From: Iocasia fonsfrigidae
Lineage (GTDB): Bacteria > Bacillota > Halanaerobiia > Halanaerobiales > DTU029
NCBI RefSeq assembly: GCF_017751145.1
Contig: NZ_CP046640.1
Location: 3,142,137 to 3,206,136 of the forward strand
Direction: 5' to 3'
Length of the DNA: 64,000 bases
A program made the translations under genes and the position numbers. How positions within the stretch are numbered: position 1 is the first letter of the stretch; every line of letters begins with the position of its first letter. The notes beneath the pieces were generated by a model. That model was given only the letters and a program-made list of their open reading frames with translations, did no database searches and was not told the origin of the DNA. Of the stretch, positions 38,461-46,784 are shown piece after piece.

Positions 38461-38491
38461 AAGGCCCTTAGACCATGAGTCTAAAGACCTT
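38461..38491 (-). terminator. trp leader attenuator (intrinsic terminator before trpE)
   Basis: Arms 38461-38473 and 38479-38491 pair over 13 bp, including two G-U pairs in RNA, with a 5-nt loop. TTTTTTGTTGTTG follows on the minus strand. A full terminator 60 bp before the trpE start and after the promoter means attenuation. The hairpin sequence is nearly repeated at 45407-45437. Confidence 0.82.
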
Positions 38492-38538
38492 AATATCCAT
38501 AGAATAAGCATAGAAATAACTGTAAACAGGGGATACCC

Positions 38539-38622
38539 CTCTCAACTCAACTCTGCTATACTCTACTATTAAACCCTCTTCAACTCAACTCATCTAAGCT
38601 AATACTAACTCTATCTATACTA
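38539..38622 (-). promoter_or_regulatory. candidate TRAP-binding array in the trp leader
   Basis: The minus strand holds about 15 GAG or TAG triplets in 84 nt. In plus-strand terms they start at 38541, 38546, 38551, 38556, 38561, 38566, 38576, 38584, 38589, 38594, 38599, 38605, 38609 (or 38611), 38615 and 38620. Six in a row and then four more follow an exact 5-nt period, i.e. two-base spacers, as in Bacillus TRAP targets. The array sits between promoter and attenuator. The 5' triplets (38602-38622) could pair with 38491-38513 next to the terminator, a possible competing structure. No Trp-rich leader peptide and no T-box was seen. Confidence 0.65.
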
Positions 38623-38646
38623 TTATACATTTTTATATTGTATATT

Positions 38647-38675
38647 ATGATATACTTTTTTTAATCTATTGTCAA
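38647..38675 (-). promoter_or_regulatory. sigma-A promoter of the trp operon
   Basis: TTGACA (38670-38675) and TATCAT (38647-38652) with a 17-bp spacer on the minus strand. The predicted leader RNA is about 240 nt long. Confidence 0.8.
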
Positions 38676-38727
38676 GAAATTTATGCTGAAAACTTTTTAT
38701 AATCTGCTATACCTTCCCTATTCTTAA

Positions 38728-40689
38728 TTAATTCATCTTGTTTAGCCAGACCAACATTTCACCTGCTTGCCTGTTATTCCAGGAAAAATAAGGAACAGCA
38801 GTAATTTCAATCGGTTTATACCGCAGATTTTCAGTAGAATATAATCTACCAGACCAGGTAGATTCATCTAGTTTTATTGCCTGCCCCTTTATCATAGTTA
38901 CTCCGCCCAGCAGATCACTCCTGTATACTGCTTTCAATTCTGTACTATCAGGCAGATAAATGGCCGGCAGATTACTTCCATTATCTACTTCTTCCAGACA
39001 ATAAACAACAGGTCCTCTTTGAATAGCTACTTTTCCTATATTTTCACGCACCTGTGGGTTGGCAGATACCCTTTCAACAGGCATATTTAAACTTAGTTCT
39101 ACTGTATCTCTAGCAGTCCAGCTGCGGTTTAAATAAACATAACCATTATCTATTAATTCTGTAATGTTTATTTTTTCCCCATTAACCTTTAACTGGGCTT
39201 TTTTACACCAGGAAGGAATCCTTAAAGCCAGAACAAAGTCGGGTTTTTTAGCCTTTAATATAGTAAGCTTTACATTCCCATCCCAGGGATAATTTGTCTC
39301 ATGTTTTAAACTAATTTCATTATTATTTAATTCAAGGTCTACTGTACTATCAACATACAGGTTTACAAATACACTGTTTTGCTTATAAGAATATATATAC
39401 TGCCCTATTGAAGCCAGTAAACGTGCAATATTTGGAGGACAGCAAGCACATCCAAACCACTTCTGCCGGACTGGTTTAACATGTTTATGATCATATCTTT
39501 GCTGACAGACCTCAGGCCTTACTTCCAAGGGGTTAACATAGAAGAACTTCTGCCCATCTTCAGATATCCCACTTAAGACTCCATTATAAAGGGCCCTCTC
39601 CATTATATCTATATATTCTGCTGCTGGATCAAGGTGAAACATTCTCTGGGCAAAAAACACAAGAGAAATAGCAGCACAGGTTTCAGTATAAGCGGTATCA
39701 TTTGGCAGGTCATAATCAAAAGTAAAAGACTCTAAATGTCCACTGGAGCCGACTCCCCCTGTAATATACATCTGCTTTTTAGTGACATTATTCCAGAGTC
39801 TCTTACATGCTTCAAGTAGTTGTTTATCCCCTGTCTCCTTTGCCACATCTGCCATACCACAATACATATACATAGCTCTTACTGCATGCCCTACAGCAGT
39901 AGCCTGCTCCCTCACAGGTTTATGTGCCTGATAATATTCCCCATTTGCTATTTTCCTAAAATCCTTCCAATGACTGGTTTTCCCCCTCTTTTCCCACTCT
40001 ATATCAAAATAACTAGGCTCCTGACCCCGTTCATCAATAAAATAATTAGCTAGTTCTTTATATTTGCTATCTCCAGTTATATTATATAATTTTATTAAAG
40101 CCAGTTCAATCTCCTGATGTCCAGGATATCCCTTTATTTTATCATCCTCTCTTCCAAATTTACTATCAATAAGATCAGTAAAACGAATCATAACATCAAG
40201 AAGTTTTCTTTTGCCTGTTGCCTGGTAATAAGCTACTGCTGCCTCTATCATGTGCCCGGCACAATATAATTCATGGCATTCAGCCAGATTAGTCCATTTA
40301 TGATCAGGTTCTTTGATTGTATAATATGTATTTAAGTACCCATCAGGCTGTTGGGCCTTTTCTATCAAATCAATTACACTATCAGCCAGGTTTTCCAGTT
40401 CTTCATCATGGTTGGTAGTTAACTGATAAGCCACTGCTTCCAGCCATTTTGCCACATCACTATCCTGAAAAACCATCCCAAGAAACTCAGCTTCTGTTTC
40501 TCCAGCTGCTATTCTAAAGTTTTTAATAGCATTACTGGGGTCTGCATCGGCTATCTCATTATTTAATGCCTTCCACTGATAAGGAATCACTTCCTTTCTA
40601 ACCAGTTCATTTTTTTTAGCTAATAAACCACATTCAATTTTTACATCTTTTAGTAATACCGCTTTTAAATAAGACTTATTTCCCGACAT
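38728..40689 (-). CDS. GH127 beta-L-arabinofuranosidase
   Basis: The product has 653 residues and no signal peptide. Residues match the zinc-thiolate site of HypBA1 from Bifidobacterium longum: Glu336 and Cys338 in AYTETCAAI, then Cys416-Cys417 in WFGCACCPPNIARL. These positions are almost the same as the reference Glu338, Cys340, Cys417 and Cys418. Such enzymes release L-arabinose from beta-1,2-linked arabinofuranosides, as on hydroxyproline-rich plant glycoproteins. It ends an operon with a dedicated importer and an AraR-type regulator. No GH121 partner is visible here. Confidence 0.92.
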   Translation of the reverse strand: MSGNKSYLKAVLLKDVKIECGLLAKKNELVRKEVIPYQWKALNNEIADADPSNAIKNFRIAAGETEAEFLGMVFQDSDVAKWLEAVAYQLTTNHDEELENLADSVIDLIEKAQQPDGYLNTYYTIKEPDHKWTNLAECHELYCAGHMIEAAVAYYQATGKRKLLDVMIRFTDLIDSKFGREDDKIKGYPGHQEIELALIKLYNITGDSKYKELANYFIDERGQEPSYFDIEWEKRGKTSHWKDFRKIANGEYYQAHKPVREQATAVGHAVRAMYMYCGMADVAKETGDKQLLEACKRLWNNVTKKQMYITGGVGSSGHLESFTFDYDLPNDTAYTETCAAISLVFFAQRMFHLDPAAEYIDIMERALYNGVLSGISEDGQKFFYVNPLEVRPEVCQQRYDHKHVKPVRQKWFGCACCPPNIARLLASIGQYIYSYKQNSVFVNLYVDSTVDLELNNNEISLKHETNYPWDGNVKLTILKAKKPDFVLALRIPSWCKKAQLKVNGEKINITELIDNGYVYLNRSWTARDTVELSLNMPVERVSANPQVRENIGKVAIQRGPVVYCLEEVDNGSNLPAIYLPDSTELKAVYRSDLLGGVTMIKGQAIKLDESTWSGRLYSTENLRYKPIEITAVPYFSWNNRQAGEMLVWLNKMN

Positions 40690-40807
40690 CTTTATTACCT
40701 CCTGTTATCTTAATTAATAGCAAATTAATTTTTAAAAAAACACACTCAATTACAAAATGGAAAGTCCAACTTTTAATTCTTTGACTGGATAAGTAAAATG
40801 GTCAATT

Positions 40808-41635
40808 CTAACCCTTCAGACCAGACAGTGTAACACCTCGCACAAAATATTCCTGAGCTAAAAAGAAAGCTATCAATATAGGCAATAAACTTACTACAGT
40901 AGCAGCCATTAAAACCGGCCAGTTAGTAGAATACAGACCTTGCATAGATGATAAACCAAGCGGTAAAGTCATTTTAGATATAGAATTAATAAATACAAGT
41001 GGACGGACAAAATCATTCCAACTACCCATAAGTGTGAATATTCCCAAAGTTGCAAGAGCTGGTTTTGATAACGGAAGGAAAATACGAAAATATATACCAA
41101 AAGGTGTACATCCATCAATTCTAGCTGCATCTTCAAGATCTTTAGGAATTGTAAGAAAAAATTGCCGCATTAAAAATGTACCAAAAGCAGAAACCAAATT
41201 AGGTATAATCAAAGATAAGTGGCTATCAACCCAACTAAATTCGCGCATTAGAAGAAATGTTGGTACCAGAAGAACATGAAAAGGTACTATTAGTGTCGCT
41301 AAATAAAGTGCAAATAAAGTATCTTTAAAAGGAAACCTAAGTCTAGCAAAAGCGAAACCTGCCATTGAACTGGTAAAGAGCTGAGCTAAAACTACTAATA
41401 CTGAAATTTTTAAACTATTGAAAAAGAATGTTCCAAAAGGAAAACGATCTGATACCCTTAAATAATTTTGCCAAACAATTTTTTCTCCCAAAAAACTAGG
41501 AGGAAATATAAAAACTTCATTCAGTGTTTTTAAAGAAGTACTAATCATCCAGACAAATGGCAAAATCATTGTTAGACCACCAAGAGTAAGTATAATATAA
41601 AGTATAATACGTAAATATTGCTTTCTTTTCTCCAT
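40808..41635 (-). CDS. carbohydrate ABC permease, MalG type
   Basis: The product has 275 residues from the ATG at 41635, with AAAGGAGG upstream. An in-frame earlier start would overlap the partner gene and is not needed. The coupling loop is LEDAARIDGCTPFGIYFRIFLPLSKPA and the C-terminal end is AQEYFVRGVTLSGLKG. It works with 41650-42534 to import a small sugar or glycoside that GH127 then cleaves. It relies on a shared ATPase, since none is encoded here. Confidence 0.88.
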   Translation of the reverse strand: MEKRKQYLRIILYIILTLGGLTMILPFVWMISTSLKTLNEVFIFPPSFLGEKIVWQNYLRVSDRFPFGTFFFNSLKISVLVVLAQLFTSSMAGFAFARLRFPFKDTLFALYLATLIVPFHVLLVPTFLLMREFSWVDSHLSLIIPNLVSAFGTFLMRQFFLTIPKDLEDAARIDGCTPFGIYFRIFLPLSKPALATLGIFTLMGSWNDFVRPLVFINSISKMTLPLGLSSMQGLYSTNWPVLMAATVVSLLPILIAFFLAQEYFVRGVTLSGLKG

Positions 41636-41649
41636 TAAATATACCTCCT

Positions 41650-42534
41650 TTAATAAACAACCCATTTATTGGAACGTTTAAGTTGAATAAGAGTAACTAT
41701 AAAAACCAAAAAAAATAGAACATAGGCAATAGAACTGGCATAACCCATTCTATAATATTGAAAAGCATTTTGATAAAGATAATGCACCAGAACAGAAGTT
41801 GAGCGTGCAGGCCCCCCCTGAGTCATTATATATATTTGATCAAAAACCTGGAATGAATTAATAACAGACATTACAATTACAAAAAAAGTTGTTGGTGATA
41901 ATAAAGGTATAGTTATATTCCTAAATTTAGAAAACCAATTAGCTCCATCAATTTCTGCTGCTTCATAATATGTTTCAGAAATTCCCTGTAATCCCGCTAG
42001 AAACAACAGCATATTAAAACCCAAACATTTCCAAATACTTGTAATCATAACAGCTGGCATTGCCCAAATAGTGCTACTTAACCAGCTAGGACCATTAATT
42101 CCTATTAAACTCAATAAGTAATTTAATAAACCAAACTGCGGATTATAAATCCACTGCCAGACCATTGCAACTGCAACCATTGATGAAATTACAGGCAAAA
42201 AATATACTGACCTAAATATCTTTAAACCTCTAATTTTTTGGTTTAACGCAATTGCTAAAAAAAGAGAAATCATAATCCCCACTGGTACTGTTACCACAGT
42301 AAAATAAATAGTATTCCAAAGCACTTTCCAGAAAACACTATCTGTCATAAGTTCTTTATAATTTCCAAGGCCAATCCAGTCCATTTCCCCTAGTAGATCC
42401 CATTCCAAAAAACTTATTCCAAACGAAGCAAGAACCGGCAGTAAAATAAAAATAATAAAACCTAATAAATTGGGTAATAAAAATATTGAGGCCCAAAATA
42501 AATCACTATATTTGATTCTTTCTAAGCATATCAC
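41650..42534 (-). CDS. carbohydrate ABC permease, MalF type
   Basis: The product has 294 residues, starting at a GTG behind GGGAGGA. It has the helix LFWASIFLLPNLLGFIIFILLP, the LGEMDWIGLGNYKELMTD loop and the coupling loop YEAAEIDGANWFSKFRNITIPLLSP. The FQVFDQIYIMTQGGPARST segment is very typical of LacF/UgpA-like permeases. A perfect hairpin lies in the gap after the binding-protein gene. Confidence 0.88.
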   Translation of the reverse strand: MICLERIKYSDLFWASIFLLPNLLGFIIFILLPVLASFGISFLEWDLLGEMDWIGLGNYKELMTDSVFWKVLWNTIYFTVVTVPVGIMISLFLAIALNQKIRGLKIFRSVYFLPVISSMVAVAMVWQWIYNPQFGLLNYLLSLIGINGPSWLSSTIWAMPAVMITSIWKCLGFNMLLFLAGLQGISETYYEAAEIDGANWFSKFRNITIPLLSPTTFFVIVMSVINSFQVFDQIYIMTQGGPARSTSVLVHYLYQNAFQYYRMGYASSIAYVLFFLVFIVTLIQLKRSNKWVVY

Positions 42535-42552
42535 AGTATTTCCTCCCTTTTT

Positions 42553-42580
42553 TAATCCCCAGGGTTTCCCCTGGGGATTA
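42553..42580 (-). other. GC-rich stem-loop between binding-protein and permease genes
   Basis: A perfect 12-bp stem TAATCCCCAGGG with its complement closes a 4-nt loop. No T run follows in the sense direction, so it is more likely a 3'-end protector or processing site than a full terminator. Confidence 0.75.
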
Positions 42581-42601
42581 TTAGAATAGATTTTATTTTA
42601 A

Positions 42602-43873
42602 CTAGTTTTTAAGTAAAGGATTAACTCTTTCTACAATAGTTTCAGTAACTACTTCTACAGGTTGATCAGCAAACCATATTTTTTCTAATTCTTCCATAGT
42701 TAAAATATCCCATACTTTTCTGGGAACCTTAACATTAGGCTCTAATCTAGCATTTAAAATATAAGGTACTAAGTCCCTAAAGTTTTCTGGATGAACACCA
42801 GGAGTAAACCATTCTTCTATACCTTCCTCAGTATACATATCTTTTCTATTTGGCATCCAGAGACCAGATTTAACTAGATCTAATTGATATTCTGTAGAAG
42901 ATAAGAACTTAGTAAATTTCCAGGCAATATCTTTATGTTTGGATCCTGTCCAAACACAATGCAGATGTGCCTGACCACATGTAATAGTATTTTCCAGCTT
43001 AGGTAATACAGCCATACCTACTGGGAAATCCATTGTAGCCAGTTCCTGTAAAGCCCAGGTACCATCAACAACCATTGCGACTCTGCCAGTCTGTAACATC
43101 TGAGCAGTGTTCATACCAGACTGTTCCAAGAAATTTCCTTCTGGAGCAACACTATGTATTTTTCGTAAATCAACTATCTTTTGTATAGCTTCCTGAGCTT
43201 TTGGTTGATTTACAAGAACTTCTGTATAGTCTTCATTAAAGACCTCTCCACCATTAGAAAAAACTGTGGTATACCAGAATTTTTGGAAACCAAAAACACC
43301 ATACTGTTGAGTTCTTCCGCCTTCTTTTATAGTTAATTTTTTAGCAACATCTACAAATTCATTCCAGGTCCATGCTTCTTCAGGGTCAGCAGGTGGATAT
43401 GGTACACCAGCTTTATCAAAAAGATCTTTGTTATAATATAAAACAGGTGAAACGGTACAACTACTTACACCATAAATACGACCATCAATTAACATCTTAT
43501 CCTGAGCAAGTAGGATAAAAGAATCAATACCAATCTCGTCTTCAACTAAATCAGTAAGATCTAACAGTTCTCCTCTTGCAGCAACATCACGATAAGTATT
43601 TGACTCCAAGAAAAATACATCAGGTGCTGTACCCCCAGCCATCATAGTCAAAAGTTTAGATATATACTGTTCCTGAGCAACAGGAGTATATTCAACTTTC
43701 ACCCCTTGATTTCTTTCCTCAAATACTTTAATACCATTTAATATAGACTGTGTCTCGAGAGGACTTGCCTCCCATCCCATAAACCTTATTGTAACCTCTT
43801 CTGCCATTACCATAACACTAAATAACAATAGACTAAATATTAATACAAATATGAATATTAAATTTTTTCTCAT
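42602..43873 (-). CDS. family 1 sugar-binding protein
   Basis: The product has 423 residues. The signal peptide MRKNLIFIFVLIFSLLLFSV ends at VMAEE without a lipobox Cys. Typical CUT1 binding-protein segments are TIRFMGWEASPLE, VKVEYTPVAQEQYISKLLTMMAGGTAPDVFF, GVSSCTVSPVLYYNKDLFDKAG and PPADPEEAWTWNEFV. It heads the transporter genes of the GH127 operon, 95 bp after the regulator gene. No separate promoter is obvious in that gap. The ligand is inferred to be an arabinofuranoside. Confidence 0.88.
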   Translation of the reverse strand: MRKNLIFIFVLIFSLLLFSVMVMAEEVTIRFMGWEASPLETQSILNGIKVFEERNQGVKVEYTPVAQEQYISKLLTMMAGGTAPDVFFLESNTYRDVAARGELLDLTDLVEDEIGIDSFILLAQDKMLIDGRIYGVSSCTVSPVLYYNKDLFDKAGVPYPPADPEEAWTWNEFVDVAKKLTIKEGGRTQQYGVFGFQKFWYTTVFSNGGEVFNEDYTEVLVNQPKAQEAIQKIVDLRKIHSVAPEGNFLEQSGMNTAQMLQTGRVAMVVDGTWALQELATMDFPVGMAVLPKLENTITCGQAHLHCVWTGSKHKDIAWKFTKFLSSTEYQLDLVKSGLWMPNRKDMYTEEGIEEWFTPGVHPENFRDLVPYILNARLEPNVKVPRKVWDILTMEELEKIWFADQPVEVVTETIVERVNPLLKN

Positions 43874-43968
43874 TTTAACTCCCCCCTATTTAATTAAAAA
43901 ACCAAACCCAAAGTATACACAATATCTTACTCTATTAAATTCCACCTCCCTTTATAGTCACCATTTAG

Positions 43969-45081
43969 CTACAACTTTTTGACAGAATCCCTTACTTGTA
44001 AATCTGTTGAAATAGATATTTTACGATAATAATCCCTATTGTTATTTAACTGCTCAAAGATTAACTCTGTTGCCACTTCACCCATCCTAAACTTCCTTAC
44101 TTTCATAGTAGTTAGAGAAGGTTTAATTTGACTAGCCATATCTATATCATCAAAACCAATAACAGATATATCATCTGGTACTAAAAGACCTGAATCCTTT
44201 ATAGCATTAATTGCACCTATAGCCAATAAGTCTGATACAGCAAAAATTGCTGTCGGTCTATCCTTTAATTCAAGAAGATTTCCGGCCGCCTTATAACCAT
44301 CTTCTAATCTCCATCCATATGAAATTATTTTTGAGTCATCAATTTTTATCCCTTCTTTATTAAGAGCCTCTAAATACCCATATTTGCGATATTTTGCTGA
44401 AAAACTAGTTGAAGCACCTCCAATAAATCCAATCTTCCTATGACCTAACTTAACTAAATAATCTATAACATCATAAGCACCTATAAAATTATTAATCTCA
44501 ACAATATTAACTTTACTGCTGATCACAGATGGATTTATTAGTACTAGAGGTATATCTATTTCTAATAATATGTTTAGTAGTTTTTTACTATGTAGTTCTC
44601 CACAGATAATTCCATCTGCTTTCTTTATAATTTCGTCAATTATATCTTCATCTAAACTATTTTCATATAAATATTTGACAATACAATGATACTTTTTTTC
44701 GGTAACAGTTTTATCAATACCAGCCATTATTTTAGGATAGAATATATCATCACAAATTGTTGAGTCACTTACTTTCGGATCATGATGACTACATCGCAAA
44801 AAAATAATGTTACCGGTATTCTTTTTGCTTATTATCTTATGCTTATTTGTATTATTGTATTTTATATATGTACCCTTCCCAGGGCGCTTTATTAAAAAAT
44901 TTTCCTCTACAAGTTCATCAATAGCCCTTCGAATTGTAGTACGACTCACATCATATATACTGCATAATTCCCGTTCTGATGGTATCCTGCCGTCAGATTC
45001 ATATTTATCAGCAGCAATTTTATCTTTTATTTTATTTTTAATATCTTTATAAAAGAAATCTGATTCATTCCTAATTTCCAT
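43969..45081 (-). CDS. AraR-type GntR/LacI hybrid transcriptional regulator
   Basis: The product has 370 residues from the ATG at 45081, behind AAGGGTGA. Two slightly earlier ATG or TTG-like starts lie within the ribosome-binding site. The N-terminal winged helix is of GntR type ([43 protein letters not shown]). The rest is a LacI/GalR sugar-binding core ([43 protein letters not shown]). This architecture is that of AraR, the arabinose-responsive repressor of Bacillus, which fits the GH127 product. A perfect palindrome overlaps its transcription start. Confidence 0.88.
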   Translation of the reverse strand: MEIRNESDFFYKDIKNKIKDKIAADKYESDGRIPSERELCSIYDVSRTTIRRAIDELVEENFLIKRPGKGTYIKYNNTNKHKIISKKNTGNIIFLRCSHHDPKVSDSTICDDIFYPKIMAGIDKTVTEKKYHCIVKYLYENSLDEDIIDEIIKKADGIICGELHSKKLLNILLEIDIPLVLINPSVISSKVNIVEINNFIGAYDVIDYLVKLGHRKIGFIGGASTSFSAKYRKYGYLEALNKEGIKIDDSKIISYGWRLEDGYKAAGNLLELKDRPTAIFAVSDLLAIGAINAIKDSGLLVPDDISVIGFDDIDMASQIKPSLTTMKVRKFRMGEVATELIFEQLNNNRDYYRKISISTDLQVRDSVKKL

Positions 45082-45124
45082 AAACATCACCCTTTTTATC
45101 AACAATTCATATCATTTTTCTAAG

Positions 45125-45144
45125 TAACCGGTAATTACCGGTTA
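45125..45144 (-). promoter_or_regulatory. palindromic operator of the AraR-type gene
   Basis: A perfect 20-bp palindrome, TA-ACCGGTAATTACCGGT-TA, lies directly after the -10 box and about 44 bp before the start codon. Its position at the transcription start implies autorepression. The site differs from the Bacillus AraR box, so the regulator probably has its own specificity. Confidence 0.85.
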
Positions 45145-45154
45145 TTCTGTTTTT

Positions 45155-45183
45155 ATTTTAACATTTTAAATAAATATTGTCAA
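45155..45183 (-). promoter_or_regulatory. sigma-A promoter of the AraR-GH127 operon
   Basis: TTGACA (45178-45183) and TAAAAT (45155-45160) with a 17-bp spacer on the minus strand. It probably serves the regulator and the downstream transporter and GH127 genes. Confidence 0.78.
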
Positions 45184-45406
45184 CAATAAATTTTATTTTC
45201 TAGCTATTTTAAATGTTCTGGCTGTTTTTTGTATTAACAAAGGTATTCCTTTAAAAAACCGAAGAACTATTTGCCGGTTTATAAGAAAATTAATAAATTT
45301 TTCTATAATTCTTTTATAGATAATTAAAAAATAGTTTGATTTTCATTCACACAGATTAATATCCCTTACAATTATTCTATAAATAATATAGGACTTAAAT
45401 ATACAA
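45184..45406. other. AT-rich intergenic stretch
   Basis: No gene was found. An imperfect repeat of the operator half site (AACCG at 45257-45261 and CCGGTT at 45284-45289) lies here with spacing about 5 bp wider than in the operator at 45125-45144. It may be a weak second site or nothing. Confidence 0.35.
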
Positions 45407-45437
45407 AAGGCCTTCAGACTATGAGTCTAAAGGCCTT
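45407..45437 (-). terminator. hairpin nearly identical to the trp attenuator
   Basis: Arms 45407-45419 and 45425-45437 pair over 13 bp with one G-U pair and share the loop and most stem bases with 38461-38491. TTTTG follows on the minus strand. It lies about 110 bp beyond the first terminator of the rbs-type operon, so it could be a back-up terminator or part of a dispersed hairpin family. Confidence 0.6.
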
Positions 45438-45520
45438 AAAATAACCTTCTATTTGTCATTATTAAAATTTTTAATCTAAATATACCGACTACCCAATCTA
45501 TCAGCAGCTACAATTATTTT

Positions 45521-45550
45521 AAAAAAATTCCACCTTAAGTAAGGTGAAGT
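45521..45550 (-). terminator. intrinsic terminator after the rbs-type operon
   Basis: CACCTT (45531-45536) and AAGGTG (45541-45546) with a 4-nt loop, extended by a bulged AA/TT. Seven T residues follow on the minus strand. It lies 12 bp after the cupin gene. Confidence 0.78.
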
Positions 45551-45562
45551 TTTCTCTTGAAA

Positions 45563-46774
45563 CTATTTACATGGTTCTTTAGGCATATCTGGATGATTAG
45601 GACCAAAGTGTTTTAAAATTACCATTGGTTCATGTGAGCTCTCATTACTAATCATAATACCTTCTTTAGCCTTCTTTTCACTAACAAAATACTCATCAGC
45701 ACTAATCTGGCCATACCTAAGCATAATAGCTGCTTCAGCATCGTAAACCCCAAACTTTCCATGCCCTTGGATTATTACACAACCAAAAGCAACCTTATCC
45801 TTAACTAGTACTGTCTGTTTGGGTTGAATAGTTAATTCCTTAGCCCCAATATATTCGTTAGCATAAGAAATCCATTTCTCAATAAACTGTTTATTTGAAT
45901 GGTCACAAACAACTGGAGGCCTAAAATATTTTTTCTTATAATTGATTCTAACATTTTCTTCCCAATCCATCAAACTCATGATATAATCAATATCTCTTTG
46001 CTTATCTTCAGGACAGTTTTCCACTAAAAACTCATAATCATAAACATCACCAGCAGTTATATTTTCAAAAACTGAATTAACATCACTATTCCACTGGGGC
46101 TCATATGTTAAAAGTGACCCAGGGGCATGCAATACTCCAGGTGGTGTATACCAGCCTGTTCCAAGTTGTAAACGGTAAGCCCTGGAAAGTTCTGTTATTC
46201 TGATATCACGTTCCTCATAATCTAATAATCTTGCTTTTACTTCATCAATACTAACATCAGGAGCAAAACCAAAATAGGAAACAGGGAAATTACCTAGATA
46301 ATTATTTAATTGATATGGAAAATAATATGCCTCTGGTTTGCCAAGGGCCCCAACCCTACTAGCAGCAGTGTCATCAAGATGCAGGTGATGAAAAAGGGGA
46401 GTTTCAAAATCAAAAAACTTTGCAAACATGGGCCAGGTACCATATTCTTTCATTAATTCCTCACCAATCAAATCTTTACCAAGTTCTTCAACAGCATCTT
46501 TAAACAAAAATTTATCTTTGACATCATCAGTAGGAGCCACATAACTTAATCCTTCATCTTCAGCTGCCAATTCACCATTAATAGCAGGTGTTATCGAGGA
46601 AAACCAGCGTTCTTTGATAGCACCACGGGAAATACCTAATGAAAAATAATCATCAGGATGAAGGCACAACCTCTTACCTGGACGACCAAATCTACGTGGG
46701 ATAAAATTTGGTATTAATCGTAATATCCCTTCTCCTTTTTCAAAAGTTTCATTAATCAAATTAGTTTTACTCAT
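45563..46774 (-). CDS. cupin-fold protein, possible sugar isomerase, unknown substrate
   Basis: The product has 403 residues from the ATG at 46774, behind AGGAGG and clear of the upstream stop. The cluster FDFETPLFHHLHLDDTAA could bind metal as in cupin-type phosphomannose isomerases, and TGWYTPPGVLHAPGSLLTYEPQ looks like a second cupin strand pair. The C-terminal half contains another cupin-like segment (LVKDKVAFGCVIIQGHGKFGVYDAEA). I do not recognise a characterised relative. With the epimerase-like partner and ribose-type importer, the natural guess is an isomerase for an imported aldose. That is inference. Confidence 0.6.
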   Translation of the reverse strand: MSKTNLINETFEKGEGILRLIPNFIPRRFGRPGKRLCLHPDDYFSLGISRGAIKERWFSSITPAINGELAAEDEGLSYVAPTDDVKDKFLFKDAVEELGKDLIGEELMKEYGTWPMFAKFFDFETPLFHHLHLDDTAASRVGALGKPEAYYFPYQLNNYLGNFPVSYFGFAPDVSIDEVKARLLDYEERDIRITELSRAYRLQLGTGWYTPPGVLHAPGSLLTYEPQWNSDVNSVFENITAGDVYDYEFLVENCPEDKQRDIDYIMSLMDWEENVRINYKKKYFRPPVVCDHSNKQFIEKWISYANEYIGAKELTIQPKQTVLVKDKVAFGCVIIQGHGKFGVYDAEAAIMLRYGQISADEYFVSEKKAKEGIMISNESSHEPMVILKHFGPNHPDMPKEPCK

Positions 46775-46784
46775 ATAAATCCTC

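Noticed and set aside
38400-38640. T-box or tryptophan leader-peptide attenuator upstream of trpE
   Set aside because: No T-box sequence (TGGNACCGCG-like) and no short frame with tandem Trp codons were found. The (G/U)AG array explains the leader better.
45407-45437. Second TRAP-controlled leader
   Set aside because: The hairpin matches the trp attenuator, but the sequence upstream of it on the minus strand has no (G/U)AG array.
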